Assembly: GCF_000473245.1 (NCBI RefSeq)
Contig: NC_022524.1
Coordinates: 768,501 to 832,500 of the forward strand
Direction: 5' to 3'
DNA length: 64,000 bases
DNA from: Bacillus infantis NRRL B-14911
GTDB lineage: Bacteria > Bacillota > Bacilli > Bacillales > Cytobacillaceae
The notes beneath the pieces were generated by a model. That model was not told the origin of the DNA. It ran no database searches and saw only the letters and a program-made list of their open reading frames with translations. This document shows positions 24,658-33,480 of this stretch, piece by piece; position 1 is the first letter of the stretch; the number at the start of each line of letters is the position of its first letter. Position numbers and translations under genes: made by a program.

Positions 24658-25842
24658 ATGACAGCAGATGGAAATTGGCTTTTGCAAAATGCCAGTGTTA
24701 TTGATGGGACAAGCGATCAAGTTAAGGAAAATGTATTCGTCAAAATCGAAAACGGCAGGATAACAGAGGTCAATCAAGGCGAGCCGTCTAATACAGATGG
24801 GTTTGAAGTGATTGACTGTTCAGGGAAGTACATACTCCCGGGGCTTATTGACTGCCACGTTCATTTAGTGTGGAATGGCAGCGCCGATCCGCAGTCGGTT
24901 ATTAAAAACGAAGAAAATGACAGAATCGCTCTGGAAGCCTATAAACATGCCTTGGACACACTCAAATTAGGCGTAACAACTGTACGGGATTTAGGTTCTC
25001 CTGACAGAACTGTGCTCCATGTAAGGAATATGATAGATTCCGGCTTACTAACTGGGCCATCTATTATTGCATCTGGCGCACCGATTTGTATGACAGGCGG
25101 ACATGTATATTATCTGGGCTATGAATCAGACGGGGCAGATGAGGTCCGCAAGAATACGAGAAAGGTACTGAAGGAAGGTGCGGATCTGGTAAAAGTAATG
25201 GCAACGGGCGGGATTTATACCAAAGGTGAAGAACCGGGATCGGTTCAATTAACCATTGAGGAGTTAAGTGCTGCAAAGGAAGAAGCCTTAAAAAAGAACA
25301 AGAAAGTTGCTGCCCATGCAGATGGACTTGAAGGGATCATGAATTGCTTAGAGGTCGGAATCGATACGATTGAACATGGCATTTATGCGGACCGCCAGGC
25401 ACTGGAAATTATGAAAAATCAAGGGACATTTTTAGTGCCGACCATGAAGGTAATGAGACAGCTGACCAGCAGTCCGGATATCCCGGATTATGCACTGGAA
25501 AAGGCGAAACAAGTAGTTGAACCCCATTTTAATATGTTAAAAGAGGCCGTCCAAATTGGCGTGAAAATTGCTACTGGGACAGACTGCGGCTCTCCGTTAA
25601 CTCCTCCAATTTACTATTTTGATGAATTGGCGATCATGCAGGAGGCAGGGATGTCCCAGCTGGACGTCATAAAAGCTTCAACCAGCATCGCAGCAGAGTG
25701 TCTCGGAATCGAAGAGCAAACCGGCAGCATTACTCCAGGGAAGTATGCTGATTTGTTAATTGTAAATAAGAATCCGCTTGATGATCTAAACAGCTTGCGT
25801 GGAGAAAAGAAAGTTATGAAAAATGGAGTCTTCATTAATTAA
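24658..25842 (+). CDS. Amidohydrolase-superfamily enzyme (Xaa-Pro dipeptidase/imidazolonepropionase-related)
   Basis: A 394-residue metal-dependent hydrolase. Metal ligands are visible: DCHVHL (His67, His69), the Lys in LVKVMATGG (about 180), His in AAHADG and in TIEHGIY, and Asp in GTDCGSP. It lies in the branch that includes prolidase-like Xaa-Pro dipeptidases and carboxypeptidases, so it may cleave N-acyl or dipeptide amides. The ATG at 24658 follows AAAAGGAGAGGG. It is the first gene of an operon with a sodium symporter and an M24-type protein. Confidence 0.85.
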   Translation: MTADGNWLLQNASVIDGTSDQVKENVFVKIENGRITEVNQGEPSNTDGFEVIDCSGKYILPGLIDCHVHLVWNGSADPQSVIKNEENDRIALEAYKHALDTLKLGVTTVRDLGSPDRTVLHVRNMIDSGLLTGPSIIASGAPICMTGGHVYYLGYESDGADEVRKNTRKVLKEGADLVKVMATGGIYTKGEEPGSVQLTIEELSAAKEEALKKNKKVAAHADGLEGIMNCLEVGIDTIEHGIYADRQALEIMKNQGTFLVPTMKVMRQLTSSPDIPDYALEKAKQVVEPHFNMLKEAVQIGVKIATGTDCGSPLTPPIYYFDELAIMQEAGMSQLDVIKASTSIAAECLGIEEQTGSITPGKYADLLIVNKNPLDDLNSLRGEKKVMKNGVFIN

Positions 25843-25861
25843 ACAATAAGAGGTGAGCGGG

Positions 25862-27274
25862 TTGAGTATATATTTAGCAGCTGTTGTTATCTATTTAATT
25901 TTAATGCTCTTGATTGGTGTGTATTTTGCCAAGAATTCAGTGAAGAACAGCGATGATTTTATGGTTGCAGGACGGAGCTTGCCTTTATTTGTTGTGATGG
26001 GGACACTGCTGGCCACATTTGTTGGATCAGGGACCGTGGTGGGCGGTGCCAGCTTTATCTATCAATACGGTCCATTTGCCGCTATTTTTAATCTGTCCGG
26101 CGGGATTGTAGGGGCAATCATCTTATATTTTATCGCAGGAAAGATCCGGCAGGTTGAAATCTATACTGTGCCGGAATTATTGGAGCGGCGCTTCGGAAAG
26201 GGAGCCCTCTATATATCTTCTATTATCATTATTTTTGCTTTTATTGGAATTACCGCTTATCAGTTCACAGGCGGAGCATATGTCCTGCAGCTGACTACCG
26301 GCATTCCTTTGGAGATTGGCGCCATTATTATATGTGCACTAGTCATCTTTTTGACGGTTAGCGGGGGATTGTTCTCTGTAGCTTATACGGATGCCCTTAG
26401 CGCCGTATTGATTATTCTCGGGTTTATTATAGGACTTCCTTTTGCTTTAAATGCCGTCGGCGGATTTGAGGGTCTGGCGGTATCCTTGCCGGAAGTGAAT
26501 AAAAGCTGGAATGGCGGATTAACTTTTCCGCAGCTGATCGGCTACTTCCTGCCGCTGTTTTTACTCGTATTAGGGGACCAAAACATGTATCAGCGATTTT
26601 CTGCGGCGAAGGATCCGGATGTAGCCCGCAAATCGACGATCGGATTTATTGTTGGCTGTATTTTCGTCATCAGTTTGACCATCATGCTCGCTACAACCTC
26701 GATTGTTCTGTTCCCGGAGATTGCGCCTGACACGGCTATTCTGTCTCTGGCAATCGATGGAGTGCCAATGGTCATTGGGCTCCTGATTTTATGTGCGGCT
26801 GTTGCTTTTATTATTACCACAGCAACTTCTTATCTGTTATCTGCCTCCGGCAATATCATCCGTGATCTGATTCAGCGTTCTAGTAAAAATGAGTTCTCAG
26901 AAAGCAAATTATTATGGCTGAACCGTATCATTGTCGTGGTATTAGGTGTCCTTGCTTATGTGTTAGGCCAGTTCTTCCCGAGCGTATTAGCTATCCAGAT
27001 GTATTCCTATACGATGTATGGAGCTTCTCTCACTCCTGCCATCCTTGCGACCGTCATGTGGAAAGGCGCCACAAAAGCAGGTGTGCTGAGTTCCATGATT
27101 GTCGGCGGTTTCGCAACCATGCTGTGGGAGATAGGGCTGGACAGGCCATTAGGCTGGAATAGTGTTCTTTTCGCCCTGCCATTATCGGTGCTGACTCTGA
27201 TCATTGTCAGCCTGCTTACCAAAAACAAGAATGCTTCAGCCGACCATAATCAAACTGGCCAATATAATCTGTAA
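25862..27274 (+). CDS. Sodium:solute symporter family transporter
   Basis: A 470-residue SSS-family permease with about 13 membrane segments. It has GRSLPLFVVMGTLLATFVGSG (shown here as GRSLPLFVVMGTLLATF) near the N-terminus and family-typical helices throughout. It probably imports the amide, peptide or amino-acid substrate of the neighbouring hydrolases using sodium. I prefer TTG at 25862, because AGAGGTGA lies 5 bp upstream; GTG at 25853 would sit on that site. The gap to the upstream gene is 19 bp. Confidence 0.85.
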   Translation: MSIYLAAVVIYLILMLLIGVYFAKNSVKNSDDFMVAGRSLPLFVVMGTLLATFVGSGTVVGGASFIYQYGPFAAIFNLSGGIVGAIILYFIAGKIRQVEIYTVPELLERRFGKGALYISSIIIIFAFIGITAYQFTGGAYVLQLTTGIPLEIGAIIICALVIFLTVSGGLFSVAYTDALSAVLIILGFIIGLPFALNAVGGFEGLAVSLPEVNKSWNGGLTFPQLIGYFLPLFLLVLGDQNMYQRFSAAKDPDVARKSTIGFIVGCIFVISLTIMLATTSIVLFPEIAPDTAILSLAIDGVPMVIGLLILCAAVAFIITTATSYLLSASGNIIRDLIQRSSKNEFSESKLLWLNRIIVVVLGVLAYVLGQFFPSVLAIQMYSYTMYGASLTPAILATVMWKGATKAGVLSSMIVGGFATMLWEIGLDRPLGWNSVLFALPLSVLTLIIVSLLTKNKNASADHNQTGQYNL

Positions 27275-27289
27275 AAGGAGCTGCTAAAC

Positions 27290-28423
27290 ATGGATACATC
27301 CAAAAGGATAAAAAAATTGGGAAACTATATGGAGGAACACTCGATATCTGCTGCTTTTGTTTTTAATCCGGATCATCAATTTTACTTAACGGGTTTTAAA
27401 GCTTTAATTTATTCAAGGCCCATTATCTTTCATCTGCAGCATGAAAAACCGTCGATGATTGTTCCCGGGCTTGAGGAAACCCATGCAAAAGAAAGCGGAA
27501 GCATTGATGATGTGCTTGTGTATTATGAGCACCCAAATGCTGAAAGAGTGGAGAAAACACACGCCGAGTATATCCAGGTCTTGGCAAAGCAAAGTCCTGA
27601 TGGGGCAAAGATCGGTGTGGATCTATCGTTTATCCCTGGAGAGATTCTTTTATCCCTCCAAGAACTAGGCTACCAGGTGGTGGATATCGGGGCAGTTATT
27701 TATAAAATGCGGTTTGTTAAAGATGCGGAAGAGATTCATATGCTTGAACAGGCAGGGCAATTAGTGAATCTTGCGGTAAGTAAATCATTAACGAGAATCG
27801 GCATAGGAGTAACCGAGATGGAAATCGACGCAGCGGGAAATGCGGCTGTTTTTGAAGCTGCCTCTACTCAATACCCTGATGCCGTCCTTGATCTAGTGGT
27901 GATGTCTCCCTCTGGATTAACAAGAAGCATTATGCCGCATGTGTTCTCTAATACCAGAAAAATTGAAGCAGGGGATGTTATCATCCATAGCAGGCAGGTT
28001 GGTCTGAATGGATACCGCGCAGAATTAGAGAGAACGGTCATCGTCGGAAAACCCACAGCAGAGCAGCAAAAAGCATTCGAAGCCGCTATAGAGGCACAGC
28101 AGCGTGCTATCGATTTTATTAAACCAGGTGTTAAATTATCAGAAGTAGATAAAGCCGCCCGCCAGGTATTTGAACAGGCAGGGCTCGAAAAATTTGCCAT
28201 CCACCGGACCGGGCATGGTATTGGCGTCTCAGCGCATGAACAGCCATTCCTGCGGTATGACCACCATGAAATTGTGGAAGAAGGCATGGCCTTTTCAATT
28301 GAACCGGGAATCTATATTCCTGGTGTGGGCGGCTTCAGGCATTCCGATACGGTTTTAATCACATCTGATGGCTGCCGATTGATTACGGAATATCCGCGTG
28401 ATATGGAGTCTTTGCTTTTTTAA
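27290..28423 (+). CDS. M24-family (creatinase/prolidase fold) protein with altered metal ligands
   Basis: A 377-residue pita-bread-fold protein with an N-terminal creatinase-like domain. The His of HRTGHGIGVSAHE and Glu of FSIEPGIY are present. Where metallo-aminopeptidases have Asp, Asp and the last Glu, this protein has Ser (HSRQVG), Glu (RAELERT) and Ser (FRHSD). Three of five metal ligands are thus changed, so canonical Xaa-Pro peptidase activity is doubtful. Metal-independent relatives such as creatinase show that other C-N hydrolysis is possible. The ATG at 27290 follows AAAAGGAG, 16 bp after the symporter gene, and a terminator lies at 28674. Confidence 0.85.
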   Translation: MDTSKRIKKLGNYMEEHSISAAFVFNPDHQFYLTGFKALIYSRPIIFHLQHEKPSMIVPGLEETHAKESGSIDDVLVYYEHPNAERVEKTHAEYIQVLAKQSPDGAKIGVDLSFIPGEILLSLQELGYQVVDIGAVIYKMRFVKDAEEIHMLEQAGQLVNLAVSKSLTRIGIGVTEMEIDAAGNAAVFEAASTQYPDAVLDLVVMSPSGLTRSIMPHVFSNTRKIEAGDVIIHSRQVGLNGYRAELERTVIVGKPTAEQQKAFEAAIEAQQRAIDFIKPGVKLSEVDKAARQVFEQAGLEKFAIHRTGHGIGVSAHEQPFLRYDHHEIVEEGMAFSIEPGIYIPGVGGFRHSDTVLITSDGCRLITEYPRDMESLLF

Positions 28424-28774
28424 TCTGGGACGAGGGCTGTCAGGAGGAAATATTGAAATAAATTGGTGAGTTGGTAGATTATTCAATGAATTGATTAAAA
28501 TAAAGTGGAAAGTTGGTAGAATAAGCTGTAAAGTTGGTAGTTTATTGGACCAATTGATTAGATTAGCAAATACGAGATACTGAAATTGAACGCTTTATGT
28601 GGCCAGGTGAACTTAGGAAGAAAGGTATCTCCGCTAATTAAAATTTCCGGCTAAGAGAGCTTAAATGGTAAAGAAAGGGTAGGGATGATTTCACCCTCCC
28701 CTTTTTTGTGTACATTTCATGTAGGTAAAACTCATATAGGCGCTTCCTTTTTTAGGTTGTCTTTTTCTGGTGAT
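28424..28774. other. Non-coding stretch between the catabolic operon and the HNH gene
   Basis: About 350 bp without a credible gene. AGTTGGTAG occurs three times (28469, 28511, 28532) in A+T-rich sequence, and the terminator at 28674-28706 lies near the right side. No repeat cluster is present. Confidence 0.5.
28674..28706 (+). terminator. Intrinsic terminator
   Basis: AAAGGGTAGGG pairs with CCCTCCCCTTT (one mismatch) around a 9-base loop and runs into six T. It probably ends the amidohydrolase operon; the A-rich left side could also serve the minus strand. Confidence 0.8.
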
Positions 28775-29338
28775 TTACAATCCTTTTTTAACTGCATAGT
28801 TCCATTGCCTAATATAAGAGACGTTTAAAAGGGCTAGATTTTCATTTACCATTTTCACAAACCAGTTTAACTTTCCGTCCCACGGCTCTGCTAAATCAAG
28901 AGTCTGTAATTTCCAATCCAATTCTTCTAAAGTAAAATTGGCCTTTGCACTGTTTCTCTTCATGGAGGTAGTAACAAGGTTTTCCTTATGATTGCTACCT
29001 CCTTTTGTAACAGGCACTATATGGTCAATAGTGCATAATAAATCCCAATAAGCGGGGTGACACTCACTGTATCTCCAATTGGTATGAAAAGGAAAATCTT
29101 CGGGGTATAATATTGAAAGGATCCTCAATACCGGCGGAAAAATTAATTTTTCTCCACTATAGCGGTCTATGAAATGATCTCGCTGGAAGATGCTCAACAT
29201 ATCTGCTTTTGTATATGTTCTTTTTATATATTCGACCTTTTGGAATGGATAATAGGATTTAATCAGTTCTGAACCTGAATTAAGATGTCCTTTTTCAATT
29301 GAATCACAAATACAAGAAATGATATCGGCATTTTTCAT
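28775..29338 (-). CDS. HNH endonuclease domain protein
   Basis: A 187-residue protein with an HNH nuclease motif near the middle: DHIVPVTKGGSNHKENLVTT (about 109-128), preceded by a Tyr-rich N-terminal half. There are no CxxC zinc pairs. It stands alone, with no restriction methylase or phage genes nearby, so the role is unknown. I chose ATG 29338, with GGAGCGGGTG upstream; ATG 29353, five codons earlier, is possible. Confidence 0.75.
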   Translation of the reverse strand: MKNADIISCICDSIEKGHLNSGSELIKSYYPFQKVEYIKRTYTKADMLSIFQRDHFIDRYSGEKLIFPPVLRILSILYPEDFPFHTNWRYSECHPAYWDLLCTIDHIVPVTKGGSNHKENLVTTSMKRNSAKANFTLEELDWKLQTLDLAEPWDGKLNWFVKMVNENLALLNVSYIRQWNYAVKKGL

Positions 29339-29558
29339 TTGCACCCGCTCCATTGTTTGATGACTTTATATTAAAATACCCTAATGACTGAAATGGATTC
29401 TGGGAGTCTAGTCATTTATTCTTTAAAGAATAAAGGGGGACTTGTTAACTATTTCTCCGTTATAGATATGCCAATAATGATAATACTCTACAAAAAGTCT
29501 AGTCATGGAAGCCATATTAGATTATGATAAATGAAAGTAAATATATGGAAGGTGCAAA

Positions 29559-29828
29559 ATGAAAAAATCCAGTACTCTAATCATTTCATCCTTATTAATC
29601 TTAAGTGTTTCTTTCTCTATGAACGCAGAAGCAAAAACAACGAGTGCCGCCAAAACCTATAAAAACTGCACAGAATTAAACAAAGATTATAAAGGCGGAG
29701 TAGCCCGTTCTTCTTCTGCAAAAAACAAGGGTGGAAAGACAAAATATAAACCATATGTATCCCAGGCTTTGTATGATGCAAATAAATCAAAGGACCGCGA
29801 TGGAGACAGTATAGCTTGCGAAAAATAA
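29559..29828 (+). CDS. Small secreted excalibur calcium-binding-domain protein
   Basis: An 89-residue exported protein. A signal peptide with cleavage near AEA (residues 23-25) is followed by an excalibur domain: KNCTELNKDYKGGV with the C-terminal DRDGDSIACEK loop. That loop is an EF-hand-like DxDxDxxxC sequence expected to bind calcium, and the two Cys probably form a disulphide. The ATG at 29559 follows GGAAGGTG. Cluster C17 starts at its stop. Confidence 0.85.
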   Translation: MKKSSTLIISSLLILSVSFSMNAEAKTTSAAKTYKNCTELNKDYKGGVARSSSAKNKGGKTKYKPYVSQALYDANKSKDRDGDSIACEK

Positions 29829-29893
29829 AAGCCAAGGGGACAGGTCCCTTGGCTCTTTTTGATATTGGGCCACGGGGTCTGTCCCCATGGCTC
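29829..29893 (+). repeat. REP-like cluster C17, two units
   Basis: Begins right after the TAA of the excalibur gene (AAGCCAAGGGG), with the linker TTTTTGATATT and an inverted second unit ending CCCCATGGCTC. Confidence 0.92.
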
Positions 29894-29904
29894 CATGGTT
29901 TGAA

Positions 29905-29934
29905 TTGGAAGTCTTGCCGCTTATCCTTTAAAAT
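29905..29934 (+). promoter_or_regulatory. Probable promoter of the riboswitch transcript
   Basis: TTGGAA (29905-29910) and TAAAAT (29929-29934) are 18 bp apart; transcription would start about 29941, just ahead of the c-di-GMP aptamer. Confidence 0.5.
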
Positions 29935-29947
29935 TAAATAGATAAAT

Positions 29948-30028
29948 ATACAGGCAAATTCATCGAAAGGTGAAGACGCAAAACTATAGGGGCTAAAGCC
30001 AAAAGGCTATGTCTGCCAGTTACCGATT
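29948..30028 (+). ncRNA. Cyclic di-GMP-I (GEMM-I) riboswitch aptamer
   Basis: Conserved GEMM-I elements occur in order: CAGGCAAA, the GAAA tetraloop hairpin CATCGAAAGGTG, GACGCAAA (tetraloop-receptor side), a second variable hairpin (GGGGCTAAAGCC and surroundings), and CCAGTTACCG at the 3' end (about 30016-30025). The aptamer senses c-di-GMP and is followed by a terminator and then a diguanylate cyclase gene, giving a feedback arrangement. Confidence 0.9.
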
Positions 30029-30043
30029 CATCTTTATGGACGA

Positions 30044-30075
30044 TAGGCTAATCGGTTTTGGTTGGTCTATTTTTT
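30044..30075 (+). terminator. Riboswitch expression-platform terminator
   Basis: TAGGCTAATC (30044-30053) pairs with GGTTGGTCTA (30060-30069) with G-U wobbles and is followed by six T. ACCGATT (30022-30028), at the 3' edge of the aptamer, is complementary to AATCGGT (30050-30056). That pairing would break the terminator and can act as the antiterminator. Ligand binding sequesters the aptamer end, so c-di-GMP probably favours termination; this direction is inference. Confidence 0.8.
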
Positions 30076-30111
30076 ATGCTGAAGGATTGAGGAAAATGAA
30101 GAGGGACAGCA

Positions 30112-31071
30112 ATGATGAACATACAATTTGCACAAGGTTTTGGATTAGGGGCACTGACTGTTTTATTGAGTGTGATTTATGTTTTCAGAAGATGGAAAAA
30201 GAAAGAAACGGACTCTTTTAAAAATCATGAAAGCTATATGCATGTGATCGAAAACACCAAGGATTTTCTTTATTATTGCCAAGTCTATCCGGAGCTGCAA
30301 TTCAAATATCTTGGTCCTTCAGCTGAATGCTTTTTCGGCGAAGGATCCAATGCGGATGCCTATCAGGACGCTGGTGTTGCCTTCAGGGATATTCACCCGG
30401 AGGATATGGATATTCTCCAAAAAAAAGTCCATGGACAGGTGGATTTCAATCAAGCAATCGTTCAGCGCTGGAAAGATAAAGACGGCAACTATCGATGGTT
30501 TGAAGAGTATGCGACTCCCATATATGAAAATGGGGTGCTGGTTGCTCTTCAAGGAGTGGTGCGGAATATCGATGAGAGAAAAAAGCTGGAGGAGACATTG
30601 ACATATCGAATCGCCCATGATGCGTTGACAGACATATATAACCGTGAATTCTTCGAGCAAATGATGGAGAAATATAATGAACGTGAGGATACAGCTGCAG
30701 CCATCATTTTGTGTGATTTGGACGGTCTGAAATGTTTAAATGACAACCACGGACACAAAACAGGGGATTTTCTAATTAAAGAAACAGCACATCTATTAGA
30801 ACGCTTTTTTACAGAGGATGCTTATGTTTCCAGGATTGGAGGAGATGAATTTGCCGTCATTCTTTTAAAAAAGGAAAAAGAACAGGTGGAGTTACTGGCC
30901 GAAAAGCTAGCTGAAGAGATTAGCAGGTATAATGAAAGCAGCCAGGAAGTCAAAATCAACCTATCAATAGGCTTTGCGTTCAGTGAAAATTCCCGAGGCG
31001 TAATGGAACGCTTATTTGTTGAAGCGGATAACCATATGTATCAGCATAAAAGAACGAAAAAAGGTGCCTGA
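30112..31071 (+). CDS. PAS-GGDEF diguanylate cyclase under c-di-GMP riboswitch control
   Basis: A 319-residue membrane-anchored cyclase. One N-terminal membrane segment (about 8-25) is followed by a PAS domain (about 40-150, with WKDKDGNYRWFEEYATPIYE, shown as DGNYRWFEEYATPIYE) and a GGDEF domain from about 160 with SRIGGDEF. DLDGLKCLNDNHGH carries the metal and guanine contacts. There is no RxxD inhibitory site. The start at 30112 (ATGATG) follows AGAGGGAC. A c-di-GMP-I riboswitch and terminator precede it, so the product would limit its own synthesis. Confidence 0.9.
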   Translation: MMNIQFAQGFGLGALTVLLSVIYVFRRWKKKETDSFKNHESYMHVIENTKDFLYYCQVYPELQFKYLGPSAECFFGEGSNADAYQDAGVAFRDIHPEDMDILQKKVHGQVDFNQAIVQRWKDKDGNYRWFEEYATPIYENGVLVALQGVVRNIDERKKLEETLTYRIAHDALTDIYNREFFEQMMEKYNEREDTAAAIILCDLDGLKCLNDNHGHKTGDFLIKETAHLLERFFTEDAYVSRIGGDEFAVILLKKEKEQVELLAEKLAEEISRYNESSQEVKINLSIGFAFSENSRGVMERLFVEADNHMYQHKRTKKGA

Positions 31072-31127
31072 ATCTATCCTAACAGATGGGAGAGAGATGC
31101 CTTTCTTCGCAAAAATGGAGGATAAAA

Positions 31128-32189
31128 ATGCCTGCCAAAAAAAGAATCAGAGACTATGGAGTAAAAATAGGAACCCTTCAGACAGGTCCGCGCAATAGCA
31201 TCACAGATGTGGAAGGCGTAACCGTGGGGCATACGACGCTGAGCGATGGTGCCAAACAAACCGGTGTCACAGCGATTGTGCCGCATCCGGGGAATCTTTT
31301 TAAAGAAAAGCTGATCGCCGCAACCCATGTGATCAACGGGTTTGGGAAGAGTATGGGAACAATTCAGATCAATGAGCTGGGTACGCTTGAATCCCCGATC
31401 ATCCTGACCAACACGCTCGGCATCGGTACAGCGGCAGATGCTTTGATTCAGTATATGCTGGAGTCTAATCCCGAAATCGGCCGGACGACTGGAACGGTAA
31501 ATCCGGTGGTGTGTGAATGCAATGATATGTTTTTGAATGATATCAGGGCTGGGTTTATAGAGCGGGAGCATGTTTTCCAGGCACTGCAGAATGCCTCGGC
31601 CGAGGTGGAAGAGGGAACGGCTGGAGCCGGGACCGGCATGCTTTGCTATTCGCTGAAGGGCGGGATCGGGACAGCTTCAAGGGTAATGGAGATGGACCAT
31701 GGGACATATACATTGGGCGTTCTCGTGCTGACGAATTTCGGCGGTTTAAAGGATCTGCGGGTGAATGGGAAAGCGGTCGGGGTAGAGCTGAGTGAGGCTA
31801 TCCAAGCTAAGGAGGAGCAGGATAAAGGTTCAGTTATCATCATTGTGGCTACAGATCTGCCTGTGTCAGAGAGGCAGCTAAATCGAATTATTAAAAGGAC
31901 GGTTACAGGATTGTCCCGGACGGGGTCAATCATCGGGACGGGAAGCGGCGAGGTTGTCATCGGGTTTTCGACTGCTGCGAAAATCCCTCATGAAAAACCG
32001 GCAGATCGCCTGACCTTTTCTATAATACATGAAGAGGATATCGATCTGGCCTTCAGGGCGGCAGGCGATGCAACGGAAGAAGCTGTCCTGAATTCTTTGG
32101 CAGCGGCAACACGGGTGGTGGGCCGGAATGGGAATGTGCGGCCGGCTTTGAGTGATTTGCTGCGGGAGAATGGTATCCGGCTGGTGTAA
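31128..32189 (+). CDS. P1-family (DmpA-like) peptidase
   Basis: A 353-residue Ntn-type peptidase of the DmpA/DmpB family, which self-cleaves ahead of a Ser and then acts on D-amino-acid, beta-peptide or L-aminopeptide bonds. The probable cleavage site is Gly-Ser in DKGSVIIIVATDLP (about residue 233). GAGTGMLCYSLKGGIGTASR-type glycine-rich sequence (here GTGMLCYSLKGGIG) and NPVVCECND are also conserved. The ATG at 31128 follows GGAGGATA. It ends at a two-way terminator and shares no clear operon with the cyclase, 57 bp upstream. Confidence 0.85.
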   Translation: MPAKKRIRDYGVKIGTLQTGPRNSITDVEGVTVGHTTLSDGAKQTGVTAIVPHPGNLFKEKLIAATHVINGFGKSMGTIQINELGTLESPIILTNTLGIGTAADALIQYMLESNPEIGRTTGTVNPVVCECNDMFLNDIRAGFIEREHVFQALQNASAEVEEGTAGAGTGMLCYSLKGGIGTASRVMEMDHGTYTLGVLVLTNFGGLKDLRVNGKAVGVELSEAIQAKEEQDKGSVIIIVATDLPVSERQLNRIIKRTVTGLSRTGSIIGTGSGEVVIGFSTAAKIPHEKPADRLTFSIIHEEDIDLAFRAAGDATEEAVLNSLAAATRVVGRNGNVRPALSDLLRENGIRLV

Positions 32190-32222
32190 AAAAAGCCATG
32201 CCCCCAATATTGCGGGGCAAGG
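32188..32222. terminator. Bidirectional terminator between convergent genes
   Basis: AGCCATGCCCC pairs with GGGGCAAGGCT around CAATATTGC; A-rich sequence precedes and the structure lies between the stops at 32189 and 32226. It serves the P1 peptidase and the DUF4085 gene. Confidence 0.75.
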
Positions 32223-32225
32223 CTC

Positions 32226-33428
32226 CTATTCATGATCAATCAATTCTCCGTACTTTTTCATATTATCTTCAGTCAAAACCCCAGCTTTATAAAAATGATT
32301 TGCATAAACGAACAGCATCATTTCATTTTCTTCGGTAAACTCCAGCTTCTCCATGATAAGATTGATCGTCTCCGCATGCTCTTCAGGACTGGTGTACATC
32401 GTATTCCAGGCGCGGACCTGCTGTTCAGGGATCCCGCTGAAAATGGCAGCTTCCAGCTCTTCCGGCGGGACCGGCTCCTTTAAGTGTGCGTAGGGGTCTT
32501 CATCAATGTCAGTGTAGATGAAGCCGATCGGATTATATTCCTCCAAAGGGTAGGTGTATTGCCCGCTTGAGGTTGTAACCACTGCGTTTATTTGGTTTAC
32601 TTCCAGCTTTCCATCTGCTAGAAGAACGGATTCCTCCAAGCTGCTAATCTCGCTTATAAAGTCAGGCGCAGCCAGCCAATAGCGCTGACCCTGCGGCAGC
32701 TGTGCGATATATTCCCCAAGCAGCATATCTTCTAATTTTCCTTCATCTTTTAATCTTGTATAAAGCACCGGCCTATAAAAATACTGCACAGTCAAATCCT
32801 TCATATAAATGGTCCACTGGGCATCCGGGCATTCAAACAGAACACGGAAGGCAAAGCCCGCAGCCGTTTTCTGCAGCTCATAGTATATCAGCCATTGGCC
32901 GGTCTGCAGCTGCTCAGCGGCTTCTTCTTCAGTGATATCATGGAAAGTAATGTGAATATAAGGCTTGGTGGAAAAACCGCTCTCTGTATTGATATAAAGA
33001 TGAAGATTGCCATTCTCCCGCTCAATCCGCTCTATGATGGCATCATGGAGGCTATCTGTGAAAACTTCCTGGACAGCAGGTGATAAATGGGCAGCAGCCT
33101 GTGTTGTCTGCTCGTATGCGGCATCCAAAACCTGTTCAAACTCCCTGTCACTATTACGCATCCATTGAATATATTCCTCCCGGACCGATTTTGGCAGGGA
33201 AGGCTGATTGAGCGTTCCATTTTCAAGATAAGGAACAAAGCGGCTCGGGAGCACAGTCAGCAGCTCAGCTTTTATATCCTCCAGTTCCTCTTTCAGGCGG
33301 GCAGGGAGATCTTCTCCTTCTTCCTTGGCTTCTCTCAAGGTGCTTTCCCAGTCAGAGTCTGTCTCAGGAATGGAGAGGAGGTTATGCTTTAAGAATGCTT
33401 CTTTTGCTTGAGTTGTTAGATTCCACAT
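32226..33428 (-). CDS. DUF4085-family protein
   Basis: A 400-residue soluble, acidic protein that I assign to DUF4085 by its general sequence (MWNLTTQAKEAFLKHNL start, the central IHITFHDI region and the C-terminal helical part). Function is unknown and no catalytic motif is obvious. The ATG at 33428 follows GAGGTGCC on the minus strand. It is downstream of the small zinc-ribbon gene on the same strand (52-bp gap) and may be co-transcribed with it. Confidence 0.7.
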   Translation of the reverse strand: MWNLTTQAKEAFLKHNLLSIPETDSDWESTLREAKEEGEDLPARLKEELEDIKAELLTVLPSRFVPYLENGTLNQPSLPKSVREEYIQWMRNSDREFEQVLDAAYEQTTQAAAHLSPAVQEVFTDSLHDAIIERIERENGNLHLYINTESGFSTKPYIHITFHDITEEEAAEQLQTGQWLIYYELQKTAAGFAFRVLFECPDAQWTIYMKDLTVQYFYRPVLYTRLKDEGKLEDMLLGEYIAQLPQGQRYWLAAPDFISEISSLEESVLLADGKLEVNQINAVVTTSSGQYTYPLEEYNPIGFIYTDIDEDPYAHLKEPVPPEELEAAIFSGIPEQQVRAWNTMYTSPEEHAETINLIMEKLEFTEENEMMLFVYANHFYKAGVLTEDNMKKYGELIDHE

Positions 33429-33480
33429 TGGGGCACCTCAAATCATTGGTAAAGTAGTATATTGTACATCTCCATTAAAT

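Noticed and set aside
28775-29338. Restriction-modification or phage module around the HNH gene
   Set aside because: No methyltransferase, integrase or structural phage gene is near; the HNH gene stands alone.
30009-30221. 70-codon frame overlapping the riboswitch terminator
   Set aside because: It runs through the aptamer and terminator and overlaps the cyclase start in another frame.
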